From positions 62,001 to 126,000 of the forward strand of contig JAWLHA010000002.1 of the NCBI GenBank assembly GCA_041690535.1: a stretch of 64,000 nucleotides of DNA, read 5' to 3'. Below, one piece after another: positions 54,019 through 62,226 of this stretch. The position numbers and the translations under genes were made by a program. The notes below the pieces were generated by a model. The model was not told the DNA's origin. It was given only the letters and a program-made list of their open reading frames with translations, and searched no databases. Positions within the stretch are counted from its first letter, which is position 1; each line of letters opens with the position of its first letter. The DNA is from JAWLHA01 sp041690535. Lineage in GTDB: Bacteria; Pseudomonadota; Gammaproteobacteria; Thiohalomonadales; Thiohalomonadaceae.

Positions 54019-55062
54019 CTAATGTCTGCTAAGCCAACCCTTATGCGATAACACATCCATCGCCAGAGCGATCTGGCGGGGTGTAAATTGCAACTTACGC
54101 TCATTCCAGGCATGGATACGGCTGACCACCTCATCCACAGAAGTGGCCTGCTCATGTTTTATCACCCAATGAACAGTCGCTAGTAACTCCAGACCATAGG
54201 GCGACTCAAAACCCTCCACCAACTTGGTCACCTGGTCGAATCGTTCCCTAGTCGCAGTATGTTCACCAAGAAAGGTGGTAGCGTCTTCTATGGCCCCTGG
54301 AACAAGTTGGAGCGGCTTATCCGGCGCATCACCGCCATCGGCATAGCCGGACACTAGATGGCCCTCTATGGCATTCAAGACATGCCGCAGATTCTCGGCA
54401 TAGGGTCCATAGGGTGCTTTCCTGTAATTAAGCCGGAGCGGTTCCCCTGCCTCCTGCATGAAATACATCAGCTTATGGACTTCCAGCAGTGTCACAAACG
54501 GATCCAGCAGTCCGGCAATATAGCGGCGCATCAACTCAACCAAAGCCGCTCGGCCCGGTGTCATCTTGGGCACTTCCCGGTTACGCACCATCTTCTCAGC
54601 GGCGGGGGCTCCTTTGGGCTCAAAGATTATGATTCGCACATCGTCCATATCGGCAAGTGCCAGTTCGATGCATTGCCTTACCTCCGACCAGTCCAAACCA
54701 CCCAGGCCACTTCCCAGTGGAGGAATGGCAATAGAGCGAATACCTCGTTCGCGGATCTCACCAGCCAGTGCCTTAAGGCCTGACTCAATATCTTCCATGC
54801 GGCTCTTGCCGCGCCAATGGCGCTTGGTAGGAAAGTTGATGATGTAGCGAGGATTGGTCAAACCGCCCATGTCGTAGATAAACATGCGCCCTGGCTGCAC
54901 CTCCCCCCGATTACAGGCAGCGGCATATGCCTTGAAGTTGTCTGGAAAGGCATTCTTGAACTGGAGGGCGATGCCTCGCCCCATAACGCCAACACAATTG
55001 ACGGTATTGATGATGGCCTCGGCATCTTCTGTGAGGATATTACCTGTCTTGTATTCAATCAT
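54019..55062 (-). CDS. darG: DarG macrodomain antitoxin
   Basis: 347 residues. The N-terminal macrodomain (1-155) has INTVNCVGVMGRGIALQFK and AIPPLGSGLGGLDW, which bind ADP-ribose. The C-terminal part (165-347, LLEVHKLMYFMQEAG...YRKAPYGPYAENLRHVLN) is the domain that binds DarT directly in this family. DarG removes ADP-ribose from DNA and also neutralises DarT. The gene follows darT by 13 bases. In phage-defence DarTG the antitoxin is released or overwhelmed upon infection. Confidence 0.93.
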   Translation of the reverse strand: MIEYKTGNILTEDAEAIINTVNCVGVMGRGIALQFKNAFPDNFKAYAAACNRGEVQPGRMFIYDMGGLTNPRYIINFPTKRHWRGKSRMEDIESGLKALAGEIRERGIRSIAIPPLGSGLGGLDWSEVRQCIELALADMDDVRIIIFEPKGAPAAEKMVRNREVPKMTPGRAALVELMRRYIAGLLDPFVTLLEVHKLMYFMQEAGEPLRLNYRKAPYGPYAENLRHVLNAIEGHLVSGYADGGDAPDKPLQLVPGAIEDATTFLGEHTATRERFDQVTKLVEGFESPYGLELLATVHWVIKHEQATSVDEVVSRIHAWNERKLQFTPRQIALAMDVLSHKGWLSRH

Positions 55063-55075
55063 TCTGTCATCCCCG

Positions 55076-55735
55076 TCAGTAATACCAAGCTGGCTTTACT
55101 TCTAATGTTGGCTTATGGACATGTGCATTTAGCGCATGAGCCGCCTGGTGATAGGTCGTATTGTTGCAAACACCTATACGTTCGACTAATTCCCAAGGGA
55201 AGCTGGTCTCAACAAGAAATTCGGCCTGTTTACCGTGAGAACCTGAGTGCGGCAATCCGTGACCACTCCATTTAGTTGCGGTAACGGCATCCCAGTCAAT
55301 CTCATGTAGATTAGCCACGTTGGCACGATCTTCGAAATAATAGGCGCCTGCGTTAGACAGGGTGAAGGCCCAGCGCCGATCATTTGCCTCAGCCCAACGT
55401 ACAGCGGCATAAAAATCAACCTCCAAATGCACGATAGGCCCTTGTCCGCCGCGGTAAGTTAGCTGCTCATCATTCGCTCGATAAATTAGATAAAGCATGA
55501 TGGAGCGCGGACAGAAGTAAAAAGGCACGCATTGACCAACATACAGTCCCGGATGGCTATCTAATGTCAGCTCGTTGAGACGCCTTGCCTTGATAGTACT
55601 CATTCCTATCGTGGTTCCCAATCCGGCATGCTTGATCATCTCTGCATCACAGAACAGGCCATTGCATGCAATAATCGACGGCAAGCGGTCCACATGCACG
55701 ATGTGGTAGATTTTCGGTTGAGCAGGCACTGTCAT
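55076..55735 (-). CDS. darT: DarT DNA ADP-ribosyltransferase toxin
   Basis: 219 residues. IYHIVHVDRLPSII at the N terminus, R51 in TIKARRLNE and Glu172 in GKQAEFLVE are in the places of the catalytic Arg and Glu of DarT (DUF4433). DarT adds ADP-ribose to bases of single-stranded DNA. Its ATG shares one base with the hsdS stop (TAATG), so it is embedded in the restriction operon between hsdS and hsdR. Sequence is complete, and pairing with darG supports function. Confidence 0.92.
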   Translation of the reverse strand: MTVPAQPKIYHIVHVDRLPSIIACNGLFCDAEMIKHAGLGTTIGMSTIKARRLNELTLDSHPGLYVGQCVPFYFCPRSIMLYLIYRANDEQLTYRGGQGPIVHLEVDFYAAVRWAEANDRRWAFTLSNAGAYYFEDRANVANLHEIDWDAVTATKWSGHGLPHSGSHGKQAEFLVETSFPWELVERIGVCNNTTYHQAAHALNAHVHKPTLEVKPAWYY

Positions 55736-57150
55736 TACTCGATCTCCGGTTCAAGCTCGTCATCAATGATCTCGTCTGACTCGCCCATGCACTCATCCAG
55801 TTCCGCCACTTCTTCCTCCGCTGCCTCTGGCACATCGATACCGCGCACATCCACTTGGCCAGTGACCACATCAGAAATCAACCGGGTGCGGTATTCGCGC
55901 ATCAGTTCGATCTCACGTTGGGCGCGGATGATGGCCTGGTCGATTTCTGCCGACTTTTCCTGGATGTGTTCAAGAATTTCCAATTGCTCATCGATTGGTG
56001 GCAGACCAATTGGATAATTTTTTACAAAATCCGATGGAATCCGCTGCTGGCCAGCCGCGCCGGTCATGTATTGCTCGCCCAGCAACAAGAACTGTTTGGT
56101 TGATGTGAGGAACCGAAGGAAAGCGCCATCGATGGTCCTTGAAGGGCGAAGAACAATCAGTTCGGTAGTGCCAAAGCCGAAATCAGATTCAAGCCCTTTT
56201 AGGTATGCTCCCTTGCCATTTTCAAAACAGGGAGTGATTTTCGCGACAACCACATCCCCGCGTCGGAAATAGGTGAAGCCATTCCAGACTTCGGACAGAG
56301 TGCGTTTTTCGGTGCAGTCGATATCTCCATTGACGGAGATGTTCTCCATAGGAAGAAAGACGACCTTTCCTTCATCCGTCGGATTTGCTCGTGTCTCAGA
56401 CTTTGATGGGTTGAAGCTGACCACCCGTTTGAGTTTCGTGGCCTCCCAATGCCCTGGAATATCCCCGATCCATTCCATGCCGCTGGGCTTGAACTTGACC
56501 TTGGGATCAAGCCCCCGGGTCACGGCCTGGTTGATGACGTTCTGCTTCTGTTCCTTGAGCAGTTCGATGAGCCGCCGCTTGTTGCGCATGAACTTGCGGA
56601 ACAAGCGGTCTTGCGCCTTCAGGAACCGTGCGATGGTTTGCTGCTCTTCCTGCGGAGGGCAGACCACCGGCATGCTCAGAAATTTATCGGGATAGAGCCT
56701 GAGCCGGGAAGAACGGATGCCCGTTGAGCGACAAATGTATTCCGACCGATAACCTTCAATCCGCAACAGGTTGTCGAGATAGTAGTAGTCGTAATCCTGG
56801 TTGCTTCTTGGCCGATAAACGCCATAGGCAGGACTCACAATTCCGTCGTGGTTCGAGACGCCCAATGCAGACATCCAGGCCCACATCGTATTGATGACCA
56901 AATCGCCGGGCTGGCAAAGTTTCTGGCCGACATTCGACTCGGCCTTGAACATGGTCACGTTCTTCTGGCTGCGAGGTGTCACTCCCGTGATGTGCGACAC
57001 CGAGAGCATTTCTTCGTCGCCTGTCTGGGAGCGCTCATCAATCTCTTTGAAGTAATACTTTGCCCGTTTCTCAGGCCAATGCGCGGGAATGCTCCCAACC
57101 CAGCTCACACCCGCGTTCTTGTATTCTGGATAAGGGGCCAGCTTCATCAT
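55735..57150 (-). CDS. hsdS: Type I restriction specificity subunit HsdS
   Basis: 471 residues, with two target-recognition domains. Each is introduced by a similar segment (WVGSIPAHWPEKRAKYYF near residue 18; WIGDIPGHWEATKLKRVV near 230) and followed by a central or C-terminal helix (PPQEEQQTIARFLKAQDRLF; PPIDEQLEILEHIQEKSAEID). The protein reads the bipartite recognition sequence. The C-terminal 40 residues are strongly acidic. Overlaps hsdM by four bases. Confidence 0.94.
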   Translation of the reverse strand: MMKLAPYPEYKNAGVSWVGSIPAHWPEKRAKYYFKEIDERSQTGDEEMLSVSHITGVTPRSQKNVTMFKAESNVGQKLCQPGDLVINTMWAWMSALGVSNHDGIVSPAYGVYRPRSNQDYDYYYLDNLLRIEGYRSEYICRSTGIRSSRLRLYPDKFLSMPVVCPPQEEQQTIARFLKAQDRLFRKFMRNKRRLIELLKEQKQNVINQAVTRGLDPKVKFKPSGMEWIGDIPGHWEATKLKRVVSFNPSKSETRANPTDEGKVVFLPMENISVNGDIDCTEKRTLSEVWNGFTYFRRGDVVVAKITPCFENGKGAYLKGLESDFGFGTTELIVLRPSRTIDGAFLRFLTSTKQFLLLGEQYMTGAAGQQRIPSDFVKNYPIGLPPIDEQLEILEHIQEKSAEIDQAIIRAQREIELMREYRTRLISDVVTGQVDVRGIDVPEAAEEEVAELDECMGESDEIIDDELEPEIE

Positions 57151-59279
57151 TCAGCCTCCCCGACAATCTGTTCCAGAAGGCCTTCGGTCTCCTGCTCCAG
57201 GGCGTAGATGTCGGCCTTGATCTCATCCAGGGTGCGCATGGGCGCGGGCCGGTAGAAATGGCGGGTGAAGGAGATCTCGTAGCCCACCAGCGTCTTGCCC
57301 GGGTCGATCCAGGCATCCGGGGTATAGGGCAGCACCTCGCACCGGAAGAACGCCTTGATGCCGCCCTCTTCGAGCAGAGGCACCTGCTCGCTGTCGCGTA
57401 GGGCCGTATCCGGCTCGTATTCGACCACACAGGTCTTGCTGTTCACCTCGACCTCAAACAGGCCGTGGATGGGATCAGGCGTGGCCTTGCCGGGCTTGTA
57501 AACCTTCTTCACCACCGGCGTAGCATCCTCGTTGGTGTCGCAGAGTTCGCTTTGCAGCAGCTTCTTGCGCTTGGCGGTAAGCTTGACATCGTGCTTGTCG
57601 GCATCGGTGGCGCAAGCGTCCATGAAGGCATTGAAATCCAGGTGCGGTCCACCTCCGAGTGTCTCGGCCACACGACTGGCCAAATTGGCCAGCGGCTCTT
57701 CCTTAGCCTTGGCGCAGGTCCGCTCGAAACGTTCCAGGCGGGCCGGGCGCAGGTCGACGGCGAGGCGCAGCGGACGGTCTACCGTCACCTTCCAGTAGCC
57801 GAAAGCCTCGTTGGGGAAGATCTTGGATTTCCCGGTCCCGACCGGATTCACCACTAGGTCGCAGATGGCGCGGATGTGTTCCTCGGAGAATTCGCAGTTC
57901 TTCTTGCCAAGGTTGCGGCGCAGCGGCACGTACCATTCGGTGGCGTCGATGAGCTGAACCTTGCCCCGGCGCGTATCAGACTTGCGGTTGGTCAGCACCC
58001 AGATATAGGTAGCGATGCCGGTGTTGTAGAACATGTTCTCAGGCAGGGCGATGATAGCCTCCAGCCAATCGTTCTCGACAATCCAACGGCGGATGTTGCT
58101 CTCGCCCTGGCCAGCGTCGCCGGTGAAGAGCGACGAGCCGTTGTGAACCTCGGCGATGCGGCTGCCGAGGCGGGTGGTGGGCTTCATCTTGGAGAGCTTG
58201 TTGACCAGGAACATGAGCTGCCCGTCCGAAGAGCGGGTGATCATTTTGTATTCCGGGTCGCCAGCGTGCTGGGTAACAAACCGCGGGTCCTTGATGTCGC
58301 CTTTGCCGCCTAGGCGCTCCAGGTCCGTCTTCCAGCTCTTGCCGTAAGGCGGATTGGAGAGCATGAAGTCGAACTCCTGCGACGGGAAGGCATCGCTGGA
58401 GAGCGTGGAGCCGTACTTCATGTTCTCGGCCTCGGCCCCTTCGCCTTTGAGCAGCAGGTCGGCCTTGGAGATAGCGTAGGTTTCCGGCTGCACCTCCTGG
58501 CCGAAAAGGTGAATGGAAACATTCTTGCCGTGGCTTTCGGCCAGCTCGGCGAGGCGTTCTTCCGCCACCGTCAGCATGCCGCCGGTGCCGCAGGCCCCGT
58601 CGTAAACAAGGTAGGTGCCGGATTCGATGTCGTCGGCCACCGGCAGGAAGATCAGGTCGGCCATGAGCTTGACCACGTCGCGAGGCGTGAAGTGCTCTCC
58701 GGCCTCTTCGTTGTTCTCCTCGTTGAAGCGGCGGATCAGCTCCTCAAAAATGGTGCCCATGGAGTGGTTGTCGAGCGCCGGAAGGATCTCGTTGCCGTCC
58801 ACGTCCTGAACAGGCTTGGGGCTGAGATTGATGCGGCCGTCGAGGAACTTCTCAATCAGGTGGCCGAGGATGTCGGCCTCGATCAACGTGGGGATCTGGT
58901 TGCGGAACTTGAACTTGTCGAGGATCTCCTGGACGTTGGGTGAAAAGCCGTCCAGGTAGGCTTCGAAATCGGCCTTGAGTTGCTGCTGCTTGGCGCGGTT
59001 CTTCAGGTCGCGCAGCGTAAAGGGCGACACATTGTAAAAAGCCTCACCGGAGGCCTGGCAGAGGGCGGCGTGTTGGTTGGCAATCCCAGCCCCATCGAGC
59101 TGCTTCTTCATGCCGAGCACCTTTTCCTTGTTCGGCTCCAACAATGCGTCAAGGCGGCGAATGACCGTCATTGGCAGGATCACATCGCGGTACTTGCCGC
59201 GGACGTAAACATCCCGCAGCACATCGTCAGCTATTCCCCAGATGAAATTGACAATGGCGTTGTGCGTTGCATAGTTCAT
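57147..59279 (-). CDS. hsdM: Type I DNA methyltransferase subunit HsdM
   Basis: 710 residues. Motif I YDGACGTGGML near residue 227 and motif IV NPPYGKSW near residue 310 identify an adenine-N6 methyltransferase, with the usual helical N terminus. It is about 200 residues longer than many HsdM proteins; the extra C-terminal region (from about 560) includes EVNSKTCVVEYEPD and the coiled end TLDEIKADIYALEQETEGLLEQ, probably for HsdS contact. It lies 67 bases after the WYL regulator gene. Confidence 0.95.
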   Translation of the reverse strand: MNYATHNAIVNFIWGIADDVLRDVYVRGKYRDVILPMTVIRRLDALLEPNKEKVLGMKKQLDGAGIANQHAALCQASGEAFYNVSPFTLRDLKNRAKQQQLKADFEAYLDGFSPNVQEILDKFKFRNQIPTLIEADILGHLIEKFLDGRINLSPKPVQDVDGNEILPALDNHSMGTIFEELIRRFNEENNEEAGEHFTPRDVVKLMADLIFLPVADDIESGTYLVYDGACGTGGMLTVAEERLAELAESHGKNVSIHLFGQEVQPETYAISKADLLLKGEGAEAENMKYGSTLSSDAFPSQEFDFMLSNPPYGKSWKTDLERLGGKGDIKDPRFVTQHAGDPEYKMITRSSDGQLMFLVNKLSKMKPTTRLGSRIAEVHNGSSLFTGDAGQGESNIRRWIVENDWLEAIIALPENMFYNTGIATYIWVLTNRKSDTRRGKVQLIDATEWYVPLRRNLGKKNCEFSEEHIRAICDLVVNPVGTGKSKIFPNEAFGYWKVTVDRPLRLAVDLRPARLERFERTCAKAKEEPLANLASRVAETLGGGPHLDFNAFMDACATDADKHDVKLTAKRKKLLQSELCDTNEDATPVVKKVYKPGKATPDPIHGLFEVEVNSKTCVVEYEPDTALRDSEQVPLLEEGGIKAFFRCEVLPYTPDAWIDPGKTLVGYEISFTRHFYRPAPMRTLDEIKADIYALEQETEGLLEQIVGEAE

Positions 59280-59346
59280 TTTTGGTGGAAATCCCCGATA
59301 TATGTTGTCGACAGACGCCTACAAGTCATGGTCCGACTACCTCCCC

Positions 59347-60231
59347 TTATTCCAGGTGGTAGCCAGGGGCAATGACGAGGTTTTCTACGCCATACAGTGC
59401 CTGTCGGTTCTTGAGCCACAGGTGGTATTCCGCCCCATGAAGACTGTGATCCTCGGAGCAGTCGACGTTCCAACGCCGAAGCACGTACCCAGCGACGGCT
59501 GCGCGGACATTGACATGCAGCACGCCGTCGACCATGTCGTACTCGCGCTCGATGGTCTCCGTATATCGAACGCTCGGGTGTGGCACGATTTCTAATTCAA
59601 CAACCCGGTTCCACTGGATATCGGCGTCTTTCCGCTCATGCTCACCGATCCTGCCCTCCTCAAGTATTCGGGGCTCGGAAATCCGATTGATGACGAAGTC
59701 GGTAAAACGGGATCGCCTGCGGTCGTAGGCGCGGACGTGCCAGCGGAGTCCGTTGTCCACCAGCATGAACGGTACGACCTCGCGTGTCGTCTCCCCGCTG
59801 CTCAAGGAGCGGTAGGTGATTTCGACGACCTGACGCTGATGGATGGCCCGCGTCAGAACGGACAGAGTATCGAGCTGCGGGGTGTTGAGCTCAGCCGGGG
59901 TCTCGCATGCAATATGGGGCTTGTGAGATGCAACAAAGTCATCGCCGAATCCATGTGCCAGCGCAGTCAGCGCCTGGTGGCTGCTGTATTCGAATAGTGG
60001 TCGGAACGACTCCGCACGAGTGTACAGCTTGGCCTTGGTGTCGTACTCCAGGTTCCCGAAAGCCAATTCCTTATAAAGGGTAAGGTCGCGTGTCGCCGCA
60101 GCCTCTTTGATTCCGAACCGATTCACTAGGTCCTGACGACCGATGGTCCCGAGGAACCGGAGCCGAAAGTCGATGTGGGAGAGGCGTTCCTGCTGAGCCT
60201 GACTGACGTCACCCAGGCGAGTAGGAGCCAT
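59347..60231 (-). CDS. WYL-domain transcriptional regulator (BrxR/CapW-like layout)
   Basis: 294 residues from the ATG at 60231, which follows AGGAAGG; an upstream start at 60303 lies within the promoter and is unlikely. A winged-helix N terminus (LSHIDFRLRFLGTIGRQDLVNRFGI...DLTLYKELAF) leads to a WYL domain (about 110-215: EITYRSLSSGETTREVVPFMLVDNGLRWHVRAYDRR) and a C-terminal WCX-like domain. Such proteins repress defence operons and sense nucleic-acid ligands. As the first gene before hsdM it probably controls the whole unit, and perhaps the divergent operon too. Confidence 0.87.
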   Translation of the reverse strand: MAPTRLGDVSQAQQERLSHIDFRLRFLGTIGRQDLVNRFGIKEAAATRDLTLYKELAFGNLEYDTKAKLYTRAESFRPLFEYSSHQALTALAHGFGDDFVASHKPHIACETPAELNTPQLDTLSVLTRAIHQRQVVEITYRSLSSGETTREVVPFMLVDNGLRWHVRAYDRRRSRFTDFVINRISEPRILEEGRIGEHERKDADIQWNRVVELEIVPHPSVRYTETIEREYDMVDGVLHVNVRAAVAGYVLRRWNVDCSEDHSLHGAEYHLWLKNRQALYGVENLVIAPGYHLE

Positions 60232-60273
60232 ATTACCTTCCTGTTTGAGTGGGTTAAGACCTGTCATGGCGTC

Positions 60274-60303
60274 ATAATACGGACGGATCTCCATAAATGT
60301 CAA
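60274..60303 (-). promoter_or_regulatory. Sigma-70-like promoter of the WYL-hsd-dar-jet unit
   Basis: On the minus strand TTGACA (60303-60298) is followed after 18 bases by TATTAT (60279-60274). Both match consensus at five or six positions. The expected start point, about 60,267, leaves a short leader before the AGGAAGG site and ATG at 60231. Confidence 0.7.
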
Positions 60304-60311
60304 TTTGAGCG

Positions 60312-60350
60312 GTTGCGCTAATCGTTTTGATGATGGTACGCTATCGCAAC
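60312..60350. promoter_or_regulatory. Candidate operator between divergent operons
   Basis: GTTGCGCTA (60312-60320) and TATCGCAAC (60342-60350) form a nine-base inverted repeat with one mismatch and a 21-base spacing. It lies directly upstream of the WYL-gene promoter and upstream of the small gene at 60404. WYL dimers of the BrxR type bind spaced inverted repeats in this position. Binding is inferred. Confidence 0.45.
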
Positions 60351-60403
60351 GATGATGACAGGCTCATCACCGCAAGGGCAATTGGCAAACATCGGAGGCG
60401 GAC

Positions 60404-60577
60404 ATGGCTACAAATCCCCCGAAAGGCGATGGACATCGTAATGGCGCCGTCAGGCAACGTTCCCAAACCCAGACTCCGTCAGGGCACTGGGTGAAGCGGG
60501 ACGCCGAGACGGGCCGTTTCATGGACGTGAAGACGTCGGACAAGACCCCGTTCAAAGGGGTACGCAAGGAGAAGTAA
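60404..60577 (+). CDS. Small conserved hypothetical protein (57 residues)
   Basis: A frame beginning MATNPPKGDGHRNGAV and ending FMDVKTSDKTPFKGVRKEK, preceded by a GGAGG nine bases before the ATG. It is basic, glycine-rich and probably flexible. The stop overlaps the start of the next gene (TAATG). I recall similar small proteins beside defence genes but cannot name the family. The clear ribosome site, coupling and low frame-shadow potential support a true gene. Possibly a substrate or structural partner of the conjugation system downstream. Confidence 0.7.
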   Translation: MATNPPKGDGHRNGAVRQRSQTQTPSGHWVKRDAETGRFMDVKTSDKTPFKGVRKEK

Positions 60578-60945
60578 TGAACGGACCCACCCATCAACTG
60601 GCGGGCGCGGTGGCCGCGATTGCCATCAGCGCCAATGACCATGAGCATAAGTCCAGCCCCCTGCACCATCCGGTTGCAGCCGGAACCGTAGGGGCTCTAC
60701 TGGGCAAGCTCCCGGATGCCCTCGAACCTGCCCTGCGCAATCCGCACCACCGGCAATTCTTCCACAGCTTCGCCATGCTCGGGCTGGTGGGATGGGGGGT
60801 TCACAAAGTCCATCAGTGGGAGCCAGAAGACGACCTTGAGCGCCTGCTTCGCGGCCTACTGATGGTCGGCGGCATCGCGTACCTGAGCCATCTTGCCCTG
60901 GATGCGTTAACGAGCCGGTCACTTCCATTTGTCGGTCGGGTGTAG
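60577..60945 (+). CDS. YdjM-like membrane-bound metal-dependent hydrolase
   Basis: 122 residues. Histidines in MNGPTHQLAG, DHEHKSSPLHHPVAAG and RNPHHRQFFHSF, with Asp in KLPDALEP and HLALDALTS, match the DUF457/YdjM family of LexA-associated membrane hydrolases. Two hydrophobic segments (HPVAAGTVGALLG-like and GLLMVGGIAYLSHLAL) suggest membrane insertion. In this operon it may process lipids or act as a membrane effector; the substrate is unknown. The start is fixed by the one-base overlap with the small gene upstream. Confidence 0.75.
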   Translation: MNGPTHQLAGAVAAIAISANDHEHKSSPLHHPVAAGTVGALLGKLPDALEPALRNPHHRQFFHSFAMLGLVGWGVHKVHQWEPEDDLERLLRGLLMVGGIAYLSHLALDALTSRSLPFVGRV

Positions 60946-60953
60946 GCGAAAAG

Positions 60954-61052
60954 ATGAACACTCCCGAGGGTCCCTGCATAGGCGCAGCTGACTCACGGCT
61001 TTCGGACATGGTCATTCGCGTTAACGGGCAGCCTCATGCCTGCCCTGCATAA
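60954..61052 (+). CDS. Very short open frame (32 residues), doubtful
   Basis: ATG at 60954 to TAA at 61052, ending SDMVIRVNGQPHACPA. The last part resembles the beginning of ThiS-like or ubiquitin-like carriers (VxxNGxxxxxP) but stops too soon to fold. The ribosome site is weak. It may be a leader peptide, a remnant, or chance. It ends just before the GGAG site of the next gene, so coupling is possible. Confidence 0.25.
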   Translation: MNTPEGPCIGAADSRLSDMVIRVNGQPHACPA

Positions 61053-61062
61053 GGAGTATCCC

Positions 61063-62226
61063 GTGGCAGACGTTCATAAAGTGGTTTTCTACCCTGTAGG
61101 CAATGGGGACACGACCCAGATCATCCTTTCCCAAGGCCGTCGGGTTCTGTTCGACTTCTGCCATCGCGGAAAAACAGCGGAAAATACTGGCACTCCGGCG
61201 CTCGATCTGAAGGCCCGCCTCAAGGATGAACTTGCGGAGGCTGATCGGGACTACTTTGACGTAGTCGCTTTCACCCATGCGGACCTCGACCACATTCAAG
61301 GCAGCACGGAGTTCTTCGAGCTTCAGCATGCCAAGAAGTACCAAGGCGAAGGTCGGATCAAGATTCAAGAGCTTTGGGTACCCGCCGCCATGCTGCTGGA
61401 GGAGGCCGACAAAGATCATCAGCAGGAAGAGTTCGTATTGCTGAGGCAAGAGGCGCGGCACCGTCTACTCGAAGGCAAGGACATTTTGGTGTTCTCGAAG
61501 CCAAAGGCGTTAATGGACTGGCTGGAGCCCCGGCTCAAGGACCGAGGAGAATCCGCCACGGCACGTGACCATCTATTCATCGATGCCGGAACCATCGTCC
61601 CTGGCTTCACGCTTGCCAACGACGACGTCGAATTCTTCTGCCACTCGCCCTTTATCAAGCACTGCGACGAAGGAGACATTATCCGCAACAGCGCCGCTCT
61701 CGTCTTCAACGTGCGCTTCCAGGCCGACGGCATGCAGTACGATTTCCTGGAGGTAGGCGATGCCACGTCGGAGGACCTGGAGGACATTGTTCGCACCACA
61801 AAGTACCACAAGAACGAAGACCGCCTTGCGTGGGATCTGTACAACGTTCCGCATCATTGCAGCTATCTGGCCCTGAACGAAGAAGGCCAGAAAGGGGAAA
61901 AAGAGACGGAGCCTAAGCCGCTGATCAAGGAACTACTGCTGAAAGGGAACCCCGATGCCTACATCGTCAGTTCCAGCAAACCGATACCCGACGTCAAGGC
62001 ATCCTATGAACAGGTGCAACCACCGCACATCCAGGCTCGCAAAACGTATGAGCGCTATTTGAGAGAGGTCGGAGGTCGCAAGTTCCTGGTGACCATGGAG
62101 GAGCCAAACGCCAACAAGCCCGAGCCAATCGTTTTCGAAATTGCAAGCGGCGGTGTGACATGGAAGCGTTCGACGTCCATCGGGGCGCCAGCCATTATCA
62201 CGTCTACTCCGCCGCGGGCCGGATGA
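61063..62226 (+). CDS. Metallo-beta-lactamase-fold hydrolase
   Basis: 387 residues from the GTG at 61063, six bases after AAGGAG (the frame is open to 61036). VFYPVGNGDTTQIIL, VLFDFCHRG, then THADLDHIQGS (HxDxDH), and later DFLEVGDATSED and NVPHHCSYLAL give the metal ligands of the MBL fold, similar to ComEC-type or other defence-linked MBL proteins. It lies in front of, and overlaps, an E2-E1 fusion gene; MBL genes accompany some bacterial ubiquitin-like operons. Substrate could be a nucleic acid, a cyclic nucleotide or a conjugate; unknown. Confidence 0.82.
   Translation: MADVHKVVFYPVGNGDTTQIILSQGRRVLFDFCHRGKTAENTGTPALDLKARLKDELAEADRDYFDVVAFTHADLDHIQGSTEFFELQHAKKYQGEGRIKIQELWVPAAMLLEEADKDHQQEEFVLLRQEARHRLLEGKDILVFSKPKALMDWLEPRLKDRGESATARDHLFIDAGTIVPGFTLANDDVEFFCHSPFIKHCDEGDIIRNSAALVFNVRFQADGMQYDFLEVGDATSEDLEDIVRTTKYHKNEDRLAWDLYNVPHHCSYLALNEEGQKGEKETEPKPLIKELLLKGNPDAYIVSSSKPIPDVKASYEQVQPPHIQARKTYERYLREVGGRKFLVTMEEPNANKPEPIVFEIASGGVTWKRSTSIGAPAIITSTPPRAG

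Noticed and set aside
59347..60231. BREX locus suggested by the BrxR-like WYL regulator
   Set aside because: No PglZ, BrxC, BrxL or PglX genes are present; the regulator precedes a type I restriction operon.
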